From an uncultured Bacteroidales bacterium (lineage in GTDB: Bacteria > Bacteroidota > Bacteroidia > Bacteroidales > UBA3824): a stretch of 63,366 nt of DNA. The stretch's first letter is position 1; the number at the start of each line of letters is the position of its first letter. The translations under genes and the position numbers were made by a program. The DNA lies in assembly GCA_905234655.1 (NCBI GenBank), contig CAJOJG010000010.1, positions 1-63,366 of the forward strand. Reading direction: 5' to 3'. The notes beneath the pieces were generated by a model. It made no database searches, was not told where the DNA came from, and saw nothing but the letters and a program-made list of their open reading frames with translations. Positions 38,833 to 47,618 of this stretch are shown here, one piece after another.

Positions 38833-38865
38833 TTTGTGCCATTGTGCCAAAAAGTTGTATCTTTG
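38833..38865 (+). promoter_or_regulatory. Promoter of the GPH symporter gene
   Basis: TTTG (38833-38836), 21 bp, TATCTTTG (38858-38865): consensus match, 51 bases before the start codon. The stretch 38623-38832 upstream of it is AT-rich; I see no convincing gene there. Confidence 0.62.
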
Positions 38866-38916
38866 TTAGCGAAAAATAATCCTCAATTACTAAAATATTA
38901 TTGCTAAAATAATCTT

Positions 38917-40368
38917 ATGGCTACACTAAAAGAAAAAATCGGCTACGCGCTTGGCGACGCGGCCGCCGGTGGCATCGCTTGGAAAGTGATGTCCATCGCC
39001 TTCCCATTGTTCTTTACCAACGTCTTCGGGCTTTCACTCGCCGACGCGGCTGTGCTTATGCTCATCGCGAGGTTGTTCGACGTAGTTACAGACCCGCTCA
39101 TGGGCTCCCTCTCCGACCGTACACAGTCGCGCTGGGGAACGTACCGCCCATGGCTCATACTCGGCGCAATCCCCTTCGGGCTCATCTTCGCGCTCCTGCT
39201 CTACACCCCGGACTTCGGCGACACTGGCAAGAGGGTATACGCCTACACGCTCTATCTTCTCATGATGGCGACATACACGGCGGTCAATGTACCCTACGGC
39301 TCGCTGCTTGGCGTTATGACCGACGACGACAATGAGAAAAACCAGTTCTCCTCGTTCCGCATGGTCGGCGCATACGCGATGGGATTCATAACATTACTCT
39401 CGTTCCCGTATATCCAAAACTGGATTGGCGGCGACGAGTACGTGTCGCTGAACACGAAACTCGCCGAACTTAAATCCAACCCCTCCCCTACCGACGAAAT
39501 CAAATCACAGATACAGTCGATGAGCCAGTCGCTCGTTCCAATGCTCCAGCACCAATACGCTGTCATCGGCGCAGTCTTTGGCGCGATAGCCGCCGCAATG
39601 ACGCTTGCCTGTGGTCTACTCACAAAAGAACGCCTGAAGCCCAAACGCGCCGAGAAGTTCTCATTCAAGCAGTTTGCCGACCTCGTAAAGAACAAGCCGT
39701 GGATCTACCTCACCTCAATCGGTATCTGCACAAACTTCTTCAACGGATTCCGTTACGCCGTGGCAGGCTACATGTTCACGTACTGCCTTAATGGCGACGT
39801 GACGCTCGGCTCGTTCATCATAAACTACACAGTCTTCATGGCGTTTGGCGAGGTTGTCTGCATGATTTTCGGCGGCGTGTCGCCGAAGTTCACGGAATGG
39901 GCAGGCTCAAAGAAACGCGCATTCACTATCGCCGCAATCATCTGCACAGTGACATCTGTGTTGTTCTTCTTTATCCCGATGGACCCGGGCTACATGTGGC
40001 TCATGGTTCTGACAGTAATCCTCACGTCAGTCGGTGTGGGACTCTACTCCCCGCTCTTGTGGTCGATGTACGCCGACGTCGCCGACTACGCCACAGAGGT
40101 CAACGGCACATCGTCCACCGGCCTGATCTTCTCGTCCGGCACAATGGCTCAAAAACTCGGCGGCGCAGTTTCAGGCTCGCTTATCGCACTGCTCCTCGGC
40201 GTTGCTGGCGCGACCATGATTGAGGACGCAATGGGCAACACCACAATCGACCCGGCTTCTGTCACTGATTCTGTAAAGAACATGATTTGGATGCTGTTCT
40301 CGATATTCCCGGCGATAATGGCGGGATTGATGATTGTATTGCTCAAATTCTACCCGATAAAGAAATAA
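38917..40368 (+). CDS. GPH-family glycoside/sugar symporter
   Basis: A 483-residue inner-membrane transporter of the glycoside-pentoside-hexuronide:cation family (MelB/XylP type) with 12 predicted helices. Near residues 50-65 the family motif region reads ARLFDVVTDPLMGSLSDRT, followed by SRWGTYRPWLILGAIPFG; the Asp residues there bind the coupling cation in MelB. NVPYGSLLGVMTDD is the next conserved loop. The sugar is unknown. The closest catabolic genes in the window are the GH3 and GH51 enzymes, more than 19 kb away. Confidence 0.93.
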   Translation: MATLKEKIGYALGDAAAGGIAWKVMSIAFPLFFTNVFGLSLADAAVLMLIARLFDVVTDPLMGSLSDRTQSRWGTYRPWLILGAIPFGLIFALLLYTPDFGDTGKRVYAYTLYLLMMATYTAVNVPYGSLLGVMTDDDNEKNQFSSFRMVGAYAMGFITLLSFPYIQNWIGGDEYVSLNTKLAELKSNPSPTDEIKSQIQSMSQSLVPMLQHQYAVIGAVFGAIAAAMTLACGLLTKERLKPKRAEKFSFKQFADLVKNKPWIYLTSIGICTNFFNGFRYAVAGYMFTYCLNGDVTLGSFIINYTVFMAFGEVVCMIFGGVSPKFTEWAGSKKRAFTIAAIICTVTSVLFFFIPMDPGYMWLMVLTVILTSVGVGLYSPLLWSMYADVADYATEVNGTSSTGLIFSSGTMAQKLGGAVSGSLIALLLGVAGATMIEDAMGNTTIDPASVTDSVKNMIWMLFSIFPAIMAGLMIVLLKFYPIKK

Positions 40369-40387
40369 TTTGACGATTTACAAATAA

Positions 40388-40424
40388 AAAAGCCGGTGAC
40401 TTGTACAAATCACCGGCTTTTTTG
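40388..40424 (+). terminator. Terminator of the GPH symporter gene
   Basis: AAAGCCGGTGA pairs with TCACCGGCTTT (arms within 40388-40420), followed by a T-run to 40423. Confidence 0.85.
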
Positions 40425-40425
40425 T

Positions 40426-40433
40426 TAATTTTG
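40426..40433 (+). promoter_or_regulatory. -7 element of the chromate transporter genes
   Basis: TAATTTTG immediately after the terminator T-run; the start codon is 28 bases downstream. The corresponding -33 region would lie within the terminator hairpin (TTGT at 40401, 21 bp upstream). Confidence 0.5.
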
Positions 40434-40461
40434 CAGTCCGAAACGCACATAAAAATTCAAA

Positions 40462-41004
40462 ATGCTCACACTAAAACTTTTTTGGTCGTTCTTCAAAATC
40501 GGGGCGTTCACCTTCGGCGGCGGCTATGCCATGATCGCGATGGTAAAGGACGCACTCGTCGACCATAACAAATGGATGGACGAGGACGAGTTTTGGGAAT
40601 CGATAACGCTCGCCCAAGCACTCCCCGGCGTGTTCGCTATTAACATGGCTCTATACACCGGCAACAAAATCAAAGGCATGACAGGCTCTTTCGCCGCCAT
40701 GATGGGCGCGTCACTGCCGTCGCTGATTATCATCATGGTCATCGCGTCCTTCTTCCGCGACATGAACGAGTACGAGACCGTCCGGAACGTCTTTTCGGGA
40801 ATACGTCCATGCGTCGCTGCGTTGATTATCGTACCGGGCATCAAAATGCTCAAGAAGGCTAATGTCAACGCAAAGACATTTTGGATACCGCTGTCGGCGT
40901 GCCTGCTGATATGCCTGTTCGGAATATCGCCAATATACCTCATCATGGCCGCCATCGTCGCCGGAATAATCTCCACCCGTTGGTTTTCCGCCCGGCGCAA
41001 ATGA
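40462..41004 (+). CDS. Chromate transporter, half-size ChrA (first)
   Basis: A 180-residue inner-membrane protein equal to one half of a canonical two-domain ChrA. Near residues 8-25 the family signature reads FFKIGAFTFGGGYAMIAMV, followed by ITLAQALPGVFAINMALYTG with the conserved Pro-Gly. Short-chain ChrA proteins occur as adjacent pairs thought to work as heterodimers. They are linked to chromate efflux, although the natural substrate in gut bacteria is unclear. The partner is at 41103-41630. Confidence 0.93.
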   Translation: MLTLKLFWSFFKIGAFTFGGGYAMIAMVKDALVDHNKWMDEDEFWESITLAQALPGVFAINMALYTGNKIKGMTGSFAAMMGASLPSLIIIMVIASFFRDMNEYETVRNVFSGIRPCVAALIIVPGIKMLKKANVNAKTFWIPLSACLLICLFGISPIYLIMAAIVAGIISTRWFSARRK

Positions 41005-41102
41005 CGGCGCACGGACGCTCCGCGTCCTGTTTTTTTACCATGAATTAAAAGAATTATAAAGAATTAAAAGAATTTTTCGATTCAATTACTTCAATTACTT
41101 CC

Positions 41103-41630
41103 ATGATTTACCTTCAACTACTTTGGGTGTTTTTCAGGATTGGGCTGTTCGGGTTCGGCGGCGGATATGCGATGATTTCGATGATAAGGATGGAAGTCGT
41201 CGACAACTACCAGTGGATGAGCGCGGCGGAGTTCGCAGACCTCCTGGCGATTTCGCAGATGACGCCCGGGCCAATATCCATCAATGCGGCGACATTCGTC
41301 GGGTTCACCGAGGCGGGATTTTTAGGCTCGGTAGTGGCGACATTCTCGCTGTGCCTCCCGTCGGTGATGCTCATGGCGTTAGTGTTGGCTCTGTTCTTTA
41401 AACACAAGGAATCTGAATATGTCAAACGCCCGATGGCATACATGATGCCCGTTGTCGCAGGTTTGATAATAGCGGGCGGCATACTGATGTGCGACCGCGA
41501 GACCTTCACCTCGTGGCTGAGTTTCGTGATATTCGGCGGAACGGTCGCGGCGCAGTTGGCATGGAAGGCTAATCCAATACTGCTCATCGTCATTTCCGGC
41601 GTGTTGGGCTGGGCGTATAATCTATTCTGA
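41103..41630 (+). CDS. Chromate transporter, half-size ChrA (second)
   Basis: A 175-residue partner of the preceding half-size ChrA, with FFRIGLFGFGGGYAMISMI and LLAISQMTPGPISINAATFVG. The 98-base gap between the two contains AATTAAAAGAATT-type repeats and no stop-adjacent homology, so they are two genes rather than one frameshifted gene. Confidence 0.93.
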   Translation: MIYLQLLWVFFRIGLFGFGGGYAMISMIRMEVVDNYQWMSAAEFADLLAISQMTPGPISINAATFVGFTEAGFLGSVVATFSLCLPSVMLMALVLALFFKHKESEYVKRPMAYMMPVVAGLIIAGGILMCDRETFTSWLSFVIFGGTVAAQLAWKANPILLIVISGVLGWAYNLF

Positions 41631-41704
41631 AAAAATCACCGTCCCGATTCTGTATTTTTCCGCAATTATTAATATCTTTGTCCCAAAAACCATCGACAGA
41701 GAAT

Positions 41705-43528
41705 ATGAACAGTTTTGCAGTGATTGCGCGCCATCTCGCGCCGTTCAAAAAATACGCCATCCTCAATATCGTCCTCAATGCCTTGGGGACTGTATTTTCA
41801 TTGTTTAGTTTCACGATGTTCATCCCGTTTTTGGACACATTGTTCAATACCAACAACGGCATTGTGGAGGATCCGGGAGAATTTGAGTGGAACTACCGCA
41901 GTTTCATGAACCACTTTAACTATGTGGTATACACCATCGGCGAAGAACATGGCAAATTCCACGCGCTGCTATTCTTGGGCGGGGCGGTGCTTGTGGGCGC
42001 GTTTTTCAGGAATTTCTTCTCCTACATGGGAAGTTTTTTCATGGCGCCCATCAGCAACGGCACTGTCATGCAGTTCCAGCGCAGAATCTACAACAAAATC
42101 CTCGACCTGCCGCTGAGGTACTTTTCGGAATCCAAAAAGGGCGACATCCTTAGCCGTTTCACCTCCGACGTGCAGGAAATCAGGGCGAGCATCTCGGGAA
42201 GCCTCGACATGCTTTTCAAAGACCCCATACAGATAATCGTGTTCCTGAGTTACATGATTTACACGAGTTGGCAACTGACAATAATGTCGTTCTTAGTCCT
42301 GCCGTTCATAGCGATACTCATCGGTCGCATCGGCAAGAGCCTCAAGGACACCTCCGGCAAAGGCCAGGCGGCTGCGGGCGAGATGCTGACGATAATGGAA
42401 GAGACGCTCGGCGGACTGCGCATCATAAAGGCTTTTGTGGCGGAAGGAAAGATGAAGGAACGTTTCCGCAAAATCAACGACAAGGTCTACGCCCTCCAAA
42501 ACAAAATCATGCGCAAACACTCGTTGGCATCGCCATTGAGCGAGTTTTTGGGCATATTGGCGTTCACATTCATACTGGTAATCGGCGGCTATTTGATTTT
42601 GGTGGAAGGCGACATGACATTCACATCGTCGGAGTTCATCGCGTACCTGGTGATTTTCACTCAGATACTCAATCCCGCCAAAGACCTTGCCCGTACTTTC
42701 AACACCATACAGAAAGGCATGGCGTCGCTCGACCGCGTCAATGCAATCCTCGAGGACAAATCCATTGTTCCCGAAATCGCAAACCCGACCCGCATCACCG
42801 ATTTCAACAGCAAAATAGAGTTCCGCAACGTCTCGTTCCGCTATAATGAGAAGCATGTGCTCAGAAACATCAACCTGACCATCGAAAAAGGCAAGACAGT
42901 CGCCCTCGTAGGCCAGTCGGGCTCGGGAAAATCCACGCTTGTAGACCTCCTGCCGCGCTTTTGGGACATTGAGGAAGGCGAAATCCTCATCGACGGCATT
43001 AATGTGAAGAACTACAAACTCTCCGACCTCCGCGCCCTGATGGGCAATGTCAACCAGGAGTCGATACTCTTTAACGACACTATCCGCAACAACATCGCCT
43101 TTGGCGTCGAAACCGCCACAGACGAGGAAGTGGAGGCTGCGGCGCGCGTGGCGAATGCAGTGGAGTTCATCAAAGAAAAGCCCGAAGGCTACGAGACCAC
43201 AGTCGGCGACCGTGGCGGCAAACTCTCCGGCGGCCAGCGGCAGCGCATTTCCATCGCCCGCGCCGTGCTCAAGAACCCGCCAATCCTGATTCTCGACGAG
43301 GCGACCTCCGCGCTCGACACCGAGAGCGAAAGGCTTGTGCAGGACGCATTAGTGAACCTGATGAAAAACCGCACGTCCATTGTGATTGCCCACAGGCTCT
43401 CCACAATCCGCAACGCCGACGAAATCTGCGTCCTCCACGACGGCGAAATCATCGAGCGCGGCCGCCACGACGAACTCCTCGCCAAAAACGGTGCGTACAG
43501 AAAACTATGCGAATTACAAGGAATATGA
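41705..43528 (+). CDS. MsbA-like ABC exporter (permease-ATPase fusion)
   Basis: A 607-residue half-transporter. Six transmembrane helices occupy about residues 15-325. The ATPase domain has Walker A ALVGQSGSGKSTLVDLL, signature LSGGQRQRISIARAV, Walker B ILILDEATSALD and the switch VIAHRLSTI. It resembles MsbA-type lipid A-core or multidrug exporters and acts as a homodimer. The neighbouring membrane glycosyltransferase fits a role in lipid or glycan export, but the substrate is not shown by the sequence. I chose ATG at 41705; an upstream TTG at 41678 lies in the -7 element TATCTTTG (41673-41680). Confidence 0.92.
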   Translation: MNSFAVIARHLAPFKKYAILNIVLNALGTVFSLFSFTMFIPFLDTLFNTNNGIVEDPGEFEWNYRSFMNHFNYVVYTIGEEHGKFHALLFLGGAVLVGAFFRNFFSYMGSFFMAPISNGTVMQFQRRIYNKILDLPLRYFSESKKGDILSRFTSDVQEIRASISGSLDMLFKDPIQIIVFLSYMIYTSWQLTIMSFLVLPFIAILIGRIGKSLKDTSGKGQAAAGEMLTIMEETLGGLRIIKAFVAEGKMKERFRKINDKVYALQNKIMRKHSLASPLSEFLGILAFTFILVIGGYLILVEGDMTFTSSEFIAYLVIFTQILNPAKDLARTFNTIQKGMASLDRVNAILEDKSIVPEIANPTRITDFNSKIEFRNVSFRYNEKHVLRNINLTIEKGKTVALVGQSGSGKSTLVDLLPRFWDIEEGEILIDGINVKNYKLSDLRALMGNVNQESILFNDTIRNNIAFGVETATDEEVEAAARVANAVEFIKEKPEGYETTVGDRGGKLSGGQRQRISIARAVLKNPPILILDEATSALDTESERLVQDALVNLMKNRTSIVIAHRLSTIRNADEICVLHDGEIIERGRHDELLAKNGAYRKLCELQGI

Positions 43529-43611
43529 ACATCGCCCGCCGCCTACGGCGGCTTTTATTCTCTCCAAAGAAGAAGACCGACGTCAGGCGGGCGGTAATTT
43601 AACGGAAAATT

Positions 43612-45204
43612 ATGCGTCGATTTTTCAGATATTGTTTTGAGGAGAAACCGTTGCTGTTTTGTATATGGACGGGGTTCTTTTTCAGGCTGTTGGCGGTGCT
43701 GTTTGCACAAGGCATCGCCTTCGGGTTCGACCACTATGCCTACCTCGAGACCGCTCAAAATATCGTCAGTGGAAAATTGACAATGCAGACCCTTATCAAC
43801 AACGACGACATATACCACTTTGTGGATCATGGAAACAGCGTCGTGTACCTCTACATCAACGCCGCAATACTGTACATCTGCGAGTTTTTCAACATCTTCG
43901 ACGCACGGAGCAAGATGTTCATTATGCGTTTTGCGCACGGGCTATTGTCAATGTTGTCGATATACTACTGTTACAGAATCACATACCGGCTTGCCAACCG
44001 CCGTGCTGCTTTAGCCATCGGCGTACTGATGTCGATGTTGTGGTTCATGCCGTACCTCTGCGTGAAGACAATGCCGGAATGTGTAGCATCAGTGATAATG
44101 CTTGCCGCCGTCTACCGCCTCGCAAAAACCCGCAAACAGACCTATAAATTTGCCGACGACGTTTTCACAGGCTTTTTGCTTGGCGTCGCAGTGTCGTTCT
44201 GCTACAACCTGCTGCTACTGCTGATTGGCTTTGCGCTATGCTACATCCTTAAATCCGGCCTCAAACGCGCAATCCTGATATTGTTCGGCGCGGGCATTGC
44301 TCTCATTGCGCTGGAAGGTCTTGTGGACACGATAGCCCTCGGCACGCCATTCTACATAATCGGCGAATACGTGTCCGACATCATCCACGGCTACGCAACC
44401 CAAAAATGGGAGTTCAGGTACATCTACATGTACATTTCCATTCTCGCGCTTGTCATACCGCTTCCGTGGGGACTTCTTGCGCTGTACGGCTACGTGAGGT
44501 CGTGGCGGCATTGCTTCCTGCTGTTTTTCCCGGTGACATTCTACATCGTGGGCGTGTACCTCCTGCCGAACAAGGAGGAGAAGTTCATGGTCGCCATATT
44601 GCCGCTGTTTTTCATGCTGTGCGTCGTCGGGTGGTTCAGGTTCCAGTCCAAGTGGCGGTTCATCGTGACACGCCCACGGCTCCAGCGGTGGAGCATCATA
44701 TTGTTCTTTGCGATTAACACGCCGATGCTTGTCCCCGCGTCGATTTCATACACACGGCGTCCGCAGGTCGAGACGATGATTTACCTTTCTCACTACAAGT
44801 CCGACATCACCTCAATCTTTGTGGAGGATCGCGGGCGCACTTGCAGCAAGTCGTTGCCACTGTTTTATATTGGCAAGGGCATTGACGTTTACAGACTAAG
44901 AGCGGACGACCCAGGGCTCGATGCGTCATTGTACTATTCGTCAGCCTCCGGCGACATTTCGCTTAATGAACACGACATCTATTCTGAAAAATATTTCTTG
45001 AACCCGTCATTTGCCGACCGTTATCCACAATACGTGATTTTTAACGGCGACTACGACATGCCGGAACGCCTGGCAAAAATGCGCGAAGTATTCCCTCAAC
45101 TGACATACGAGGGCACATTTGCGCCTTCACTCGCCGACAGGTTCATCGAATTTTTTAATCCGTCCAATAATAATGTGAACCTGCACGTCTACCGGACTGA
45201 ATAA
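43612..45204 (+). CDS. GT-C-type membrane glycosyltransferase (predicted)
   Basis: A 530-residue inner-membrane protein with 10 or more predicted helices and a C-terminal soluble part of about 150 residues. The first loop, GIAFGFDHYAYLETAQNIVS, has the acidic pattern of GT39/ArnT-like enzymes that use polyprenyl-phosphate sugars, and the helix pattern agrees. A short distance (83 bases) separates it from the ABC exporter. Acceptor and donor are unknown, and the family call is based on topology and the loop rather than a clear motif. Confidence 0.65.
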   Translation: MRRFFRYCFEEKPLLFCIWTGFFFRLLAVLFAQGIAFGFDHYAYLETAQNIVSGKLTMQTLINNDDIYHFVDHGNSVVYLYINAAILYICEFFNIFDARSKMFIMRFAHGLLSMLSIYYCYRITYRLANRRAALAIGVLMSMLWFMPYLCVKTMPECVASVIMLAAVYRLAKTRKQTYKFADDVFTGFLLGVAVSFCYNLLLLLIGFALCYILKSGLKRAILILFGAGIALIALEGLVDTIALGTPFYIIGEYVSDIIHGYATQKWEFRYIYMYISILALVIPLPWGLLALYGYVRSWRHCFLLFFPVTFYIVGVYLLPNKEEKFMVAILPLFFMLCVVGWFRFQSKWRFIVTRPRLQRWSIILFFAINTPMLVPASISYTRRPQVETMIYLSHYKSDITSIFVEDRGRTCSKSLPLFYIGKGIDVYRLRADDPGLDASLYYSSASGDISLNEHDIYSEKYFLNPSFADRYPQYVIFNGDYDMPERLAKMREVFPQLTYEGTFAPSLADRFIEFFNPSNNNVNLHVYRTE

Positions 45205-45211
45205 CGGATTC

Positions 45212-45278
45212 TGCCATTAATGTCACACGCTCTCTGCCAATGTGCATTATTGTCAGTCCTCATTCTGCCATCCTGTCA
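45212..45278 (+). promoter_or_regulatory. Three TGCCA...TGTCA motifs upstream of htpG
   Basis: TGCCATTAATGTCA (45212-45225), TGCCA-11-TGTCA (45235-45255) and TGCCATCCTGTCA (45266-45278) lie in a row 70-135 bases before the htpG start. No TAnnTTTG element is visible in this gap. The first copy is a near-palindrome. The pattern suggests a regulator or alternative promoter for heat-shock control; this is inference. Confidence 0.5.
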
Positions 45279-45347
45279 TAAAAAACACTTCGGCACACAC
45301 ATTGCAAATCAATAATCAAAATCATCAAATCAATAAATAAACGAAAA

Positions 45348-47411
45348 ATGTCAACAGGAAAAATAGGCGTTACCAGTGAAAACATATTCCCGGTAATCAA
45401 AAAATTTCTCTACTCGGAACAGGAAATATTCCTGCGCGAACTGGTGTCCAACGCCGTGGACGCCACCACAAAGGCAAAAGCCCTCGCCCGCAAAGGCGAA
45501 CTCAAAGAAGAACTCGGCGACCTCACAGTCCGCGTAAAAGTCGATAAAGACGCGAAGACAATCACCGTCTCGGACCACGGCATCGGCATGACCGCCGACG
45601 AAGTGGACAAGTACATCAACCAAATCGCATTCTCGTCGGCCGGCGACTTCCTCGAAAAATACAAGGACAGCATCGACGCAATCATCGGACACTTCGGCCT
45701 CGGATTCTATTCCGCATTCATGGTTTCCGAAAAAGTTGAAATCATCACAAAGAGCTGGCAGCCAGACACAAAGGCAGTCAAATGGTCGTGCGACGGCAGC
45801 CCCGAATACACAATGGAAGACGCCGACCGCACCGAGCGCGGCACCGACATCATCCTTCACATCGACGCCGACTCTGCCGAATACCTCGAAGACAGCAAAA
45901 TCGAAGGCCTCTTGAAAAAATACTGCCTCTTCCTGCCCGTGCCGATTGGATTTGGCAAAGAGAAAGAATGGAAAGACGACAAATACGTAGAAACCGGCAA
46001 AGACAAAATCGTCAACGACACCGAACCCCTCTGGCTCAAAAAGCCCGCCGACCTCAAGGACGAAGACTACAAATCGTTCTACAAGAAACTCTACCCCGGC
46101 ACCTACGAGGACCCGCTCTTCAACATCCACCTCAACGTCGATTACCCGTTCAACCTCACCGGCATCCTCTACTTCCCCAAAATCCGCACGAACCTCGAAG
46201 TCCAGAAAAACAAAATCCAACTCTACTGCAACCAAGTGTTCGTAACCGACAGCGTGGAAGGCATCGTGCCCGAGTTCCTGACGCTATTGCACGGCGTGCT
46301 CGACTCGCCCGACATCCCGCTGAACGTGTCGAGAAGCTACTTGCAGTCCGATTCCAACGTCAAGAAAATCAGCAACCACATCACCAAGAAAGTAGCCGAC
46401 AAGCTCACCGACATCTTCAAGAACAACCGCGAGGACTTGGAAAAGAAATGGGACGACCTCAAGCTCTTCATCCAGTACGGAATGTTGACCAACGACAAGT
46501 TCTACGAATCTGCCAAAGACTTCTTCCTCTACAAGAACACCGACGGCAAGTATTTCACCCTCGACGAGTACAAAAACATCATCAAGGACAACCAGACCGA
46601 CAAAAACAAGACACTCATCGCCCTCTACGCCACCGACGCGGAAGAACAATACTCGTTTGTGTCCGCCGCCAAAGAAAAAGGCTACGACGTCCTGATAATG
46701 GACTCGGCATTCGACCCGCACTTCATCAACCAGATGGAACAGAAAAACCAAGACTTCCGTTTCATGCGCGTCGATTCCGACACCCTCGACAAGCTCATCC
46801 GCAAGGAAGACGCGCCCGCCTCTACGCTCACCGACGCCGAGAAGAAGGACTACACCGCGATGTTCGAGAGCCAGACCCCAAAAGGCGGCAAGAAGAACTT
46901 CACCGTTGAGTTCGACAGCCTCTCTGCCGACGACATGCCGGTCATCATCACCCAGAGCGAATTTATGCGCCGCATGAAGGACATGGGCAAGCTCGGCGGC
47001 CCCGAATCAAGCTTCTACACCAACCTGCCCGACAACCTCAACCTCGTCGTCAACGAAAACCACCCGCTCGTAAAGCAACTCATCGCCGACGCGAAGTCTG
47101 CCACAGCCGCCGACGTAGAGGGCTTCGACAAGGAAATCGCGCCCCTCAAGTCTGACCTCGACAGCCTCGAAAAACTCACCAAGGACAAGAAACCCGAGGA
47201 AATCACCACCGAGGAAAAAGACAAGAAATCCGACCTTCAGAAGCAAATCGACGACGTAGAGAGCCGCCGCAAGGCCGTCTTCGAGACCTACGCCGCCGGC
47301 AACAAGCTCGTAAAGCAACTCGTGGACCTCGCCCTCTTGGCCAACAACATGCTTCGCGGCGAAGACCTCACCAAGTTCGTAAAGCGCAGCGTGGAACTGA
47401 TAGGAAAATAA
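45348..47411 (+). CDS. htpG: Molecular chaperone HtpG (Hsp90)
   Basis: Cytoplasmic ATP-dependent Hsp90 homodimer of 687 residues. The GHKL ATPase domain has ELVSNAVDATTKAK near residues 31-44, VSDHGIGMTADEVDKYI and GHFGLGFYSAFMV. The middle domain has NVSRSYLQSDSNVKKIS, which carries the conserved catalytic-loop Arg. The C-terminal dimerisation domain includes a charged, Lys/Glu-rich stretch near 600-640 (PEEITTEEKDKKSDLQKQI). The length is typical for Bacteroidetes. It is a single gene between the motif cluster and a bidirectional terminator. Confidence 0.97.
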   Translation: MSTGKIGVTSENIFPVIKKFLYSEQEIFLRELVSNAVDATTKAKALARKGELKEELGDLTVRVKVDKDAKTITVSDHGIGMTADEVDKYINQIAFSSAGDFLEKYKDSIDAIIGHFGLGFYSAFMVSEKVEIITKSWQPDTKAVKWSCDGSPEYTMEDADRTERGTDIILHIDADSAEYLEDSKIEGLLKKYCLFLPVPIGFGKEKEWKDDKYVETGKDKIVNDTEPLWLKKPADLKDEDYKSFYKKLYPGTYEDPLFNIHLNVDYPFNLTGILYFPKIRTNLEVQKNKIQLYCNQVFVTDSVEGIVPEFLTLLHGVLDSPDIPLNVSRSYLQSDSNVKKISNHITKKVADKLTDIFKNNREDLEKKWDDLKLFIQYGMLTNDKFYESAKDFFLYKNTDGKYFTLDEYKNIIKDNQTDKNKTLIALYATDAEEQYSFVSAAKEKGYDVLIMDSAFDPHFINQMEQKNQDFRFMRVDSDTLDKLIRKEDAPASTLTDAEKKDYTAMFESQTPKGGKKNFTVEFDSLSADDMPVIITQSEFMRRMKDMGKLGGPESSFYTNLPDNLNLVVNENHPLVKQLIADAKSATAADVEGFDKEIAPLKSDLDSLEKLTKDKKPEEITTEEKDKKSDLQKQIDDVESRRKAVFETYAAGNKLVKQLVDLALLANNMLRGEDLTKFVKRSVELIGK

Positions 47412-47545
47412 GGAAGGTTGTCCATACAGACAGAAATCTCACAAAATCTTAACAAACCTTTCAAAATATCGTATTTGATTGATTTGAAATAAATTTGTAA
47501 GATTTCTCGCGAAGCGACAAAAAAAACCTCGCGAAGCGACAAAAT
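47412..47545. repeat. Second composite palindromic repeat element
   Basis: Inverted arms GAAATCTCACAAA (near 47433) and TTTGTAAGATTTC (ending about 47507) enclose an AT-rich core. Two copies of TCGCGAAGCGACAAAA follow (about 47507-47545), separated by A-rich sequence. The layout and the GAAATCTT...AAGATTTC arms match the element at 37091-37296, whose first palindrome is the same TCGCGAAGCGA. Confidence 0.7.
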
Positions 47546-47550
47546 ATGAA

Positions 47551-47597
47551 AAACTCCCGAGACAACACAATGTGTGAGTTTCGGGAGTTTTTTTTTG
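47551..47597. terminator. Bidirectional terminator, htpG / outer-membrane protein
   Basis: AAACTCCCGA (47551-47560) pairs with TCGGGAGTTT (47581-47590), with T-rich sequence after it on the plus strand and A-rich sequence before it. Confidence 0.85.
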
Positions 47598-47618
47598 TAT
47601 TTCGCAGAGGGAAGCACC

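Noticed and set aside
38624..38869. An 81-residue open frame between the nif remnant and the GPH symporter
   Set aside because: It has no recognisable motif, lies in AT-rich intergenic sequence, overlaps the symporter promoter and has no plausible start context.
40462..41630. The two ChrA halves as one frameshifted full-length gene
   Set aside because: Each has its own start, N-terminal signature and stop, with a 98-base spacer. Paired half-size ChrA genes are a known arrangement.
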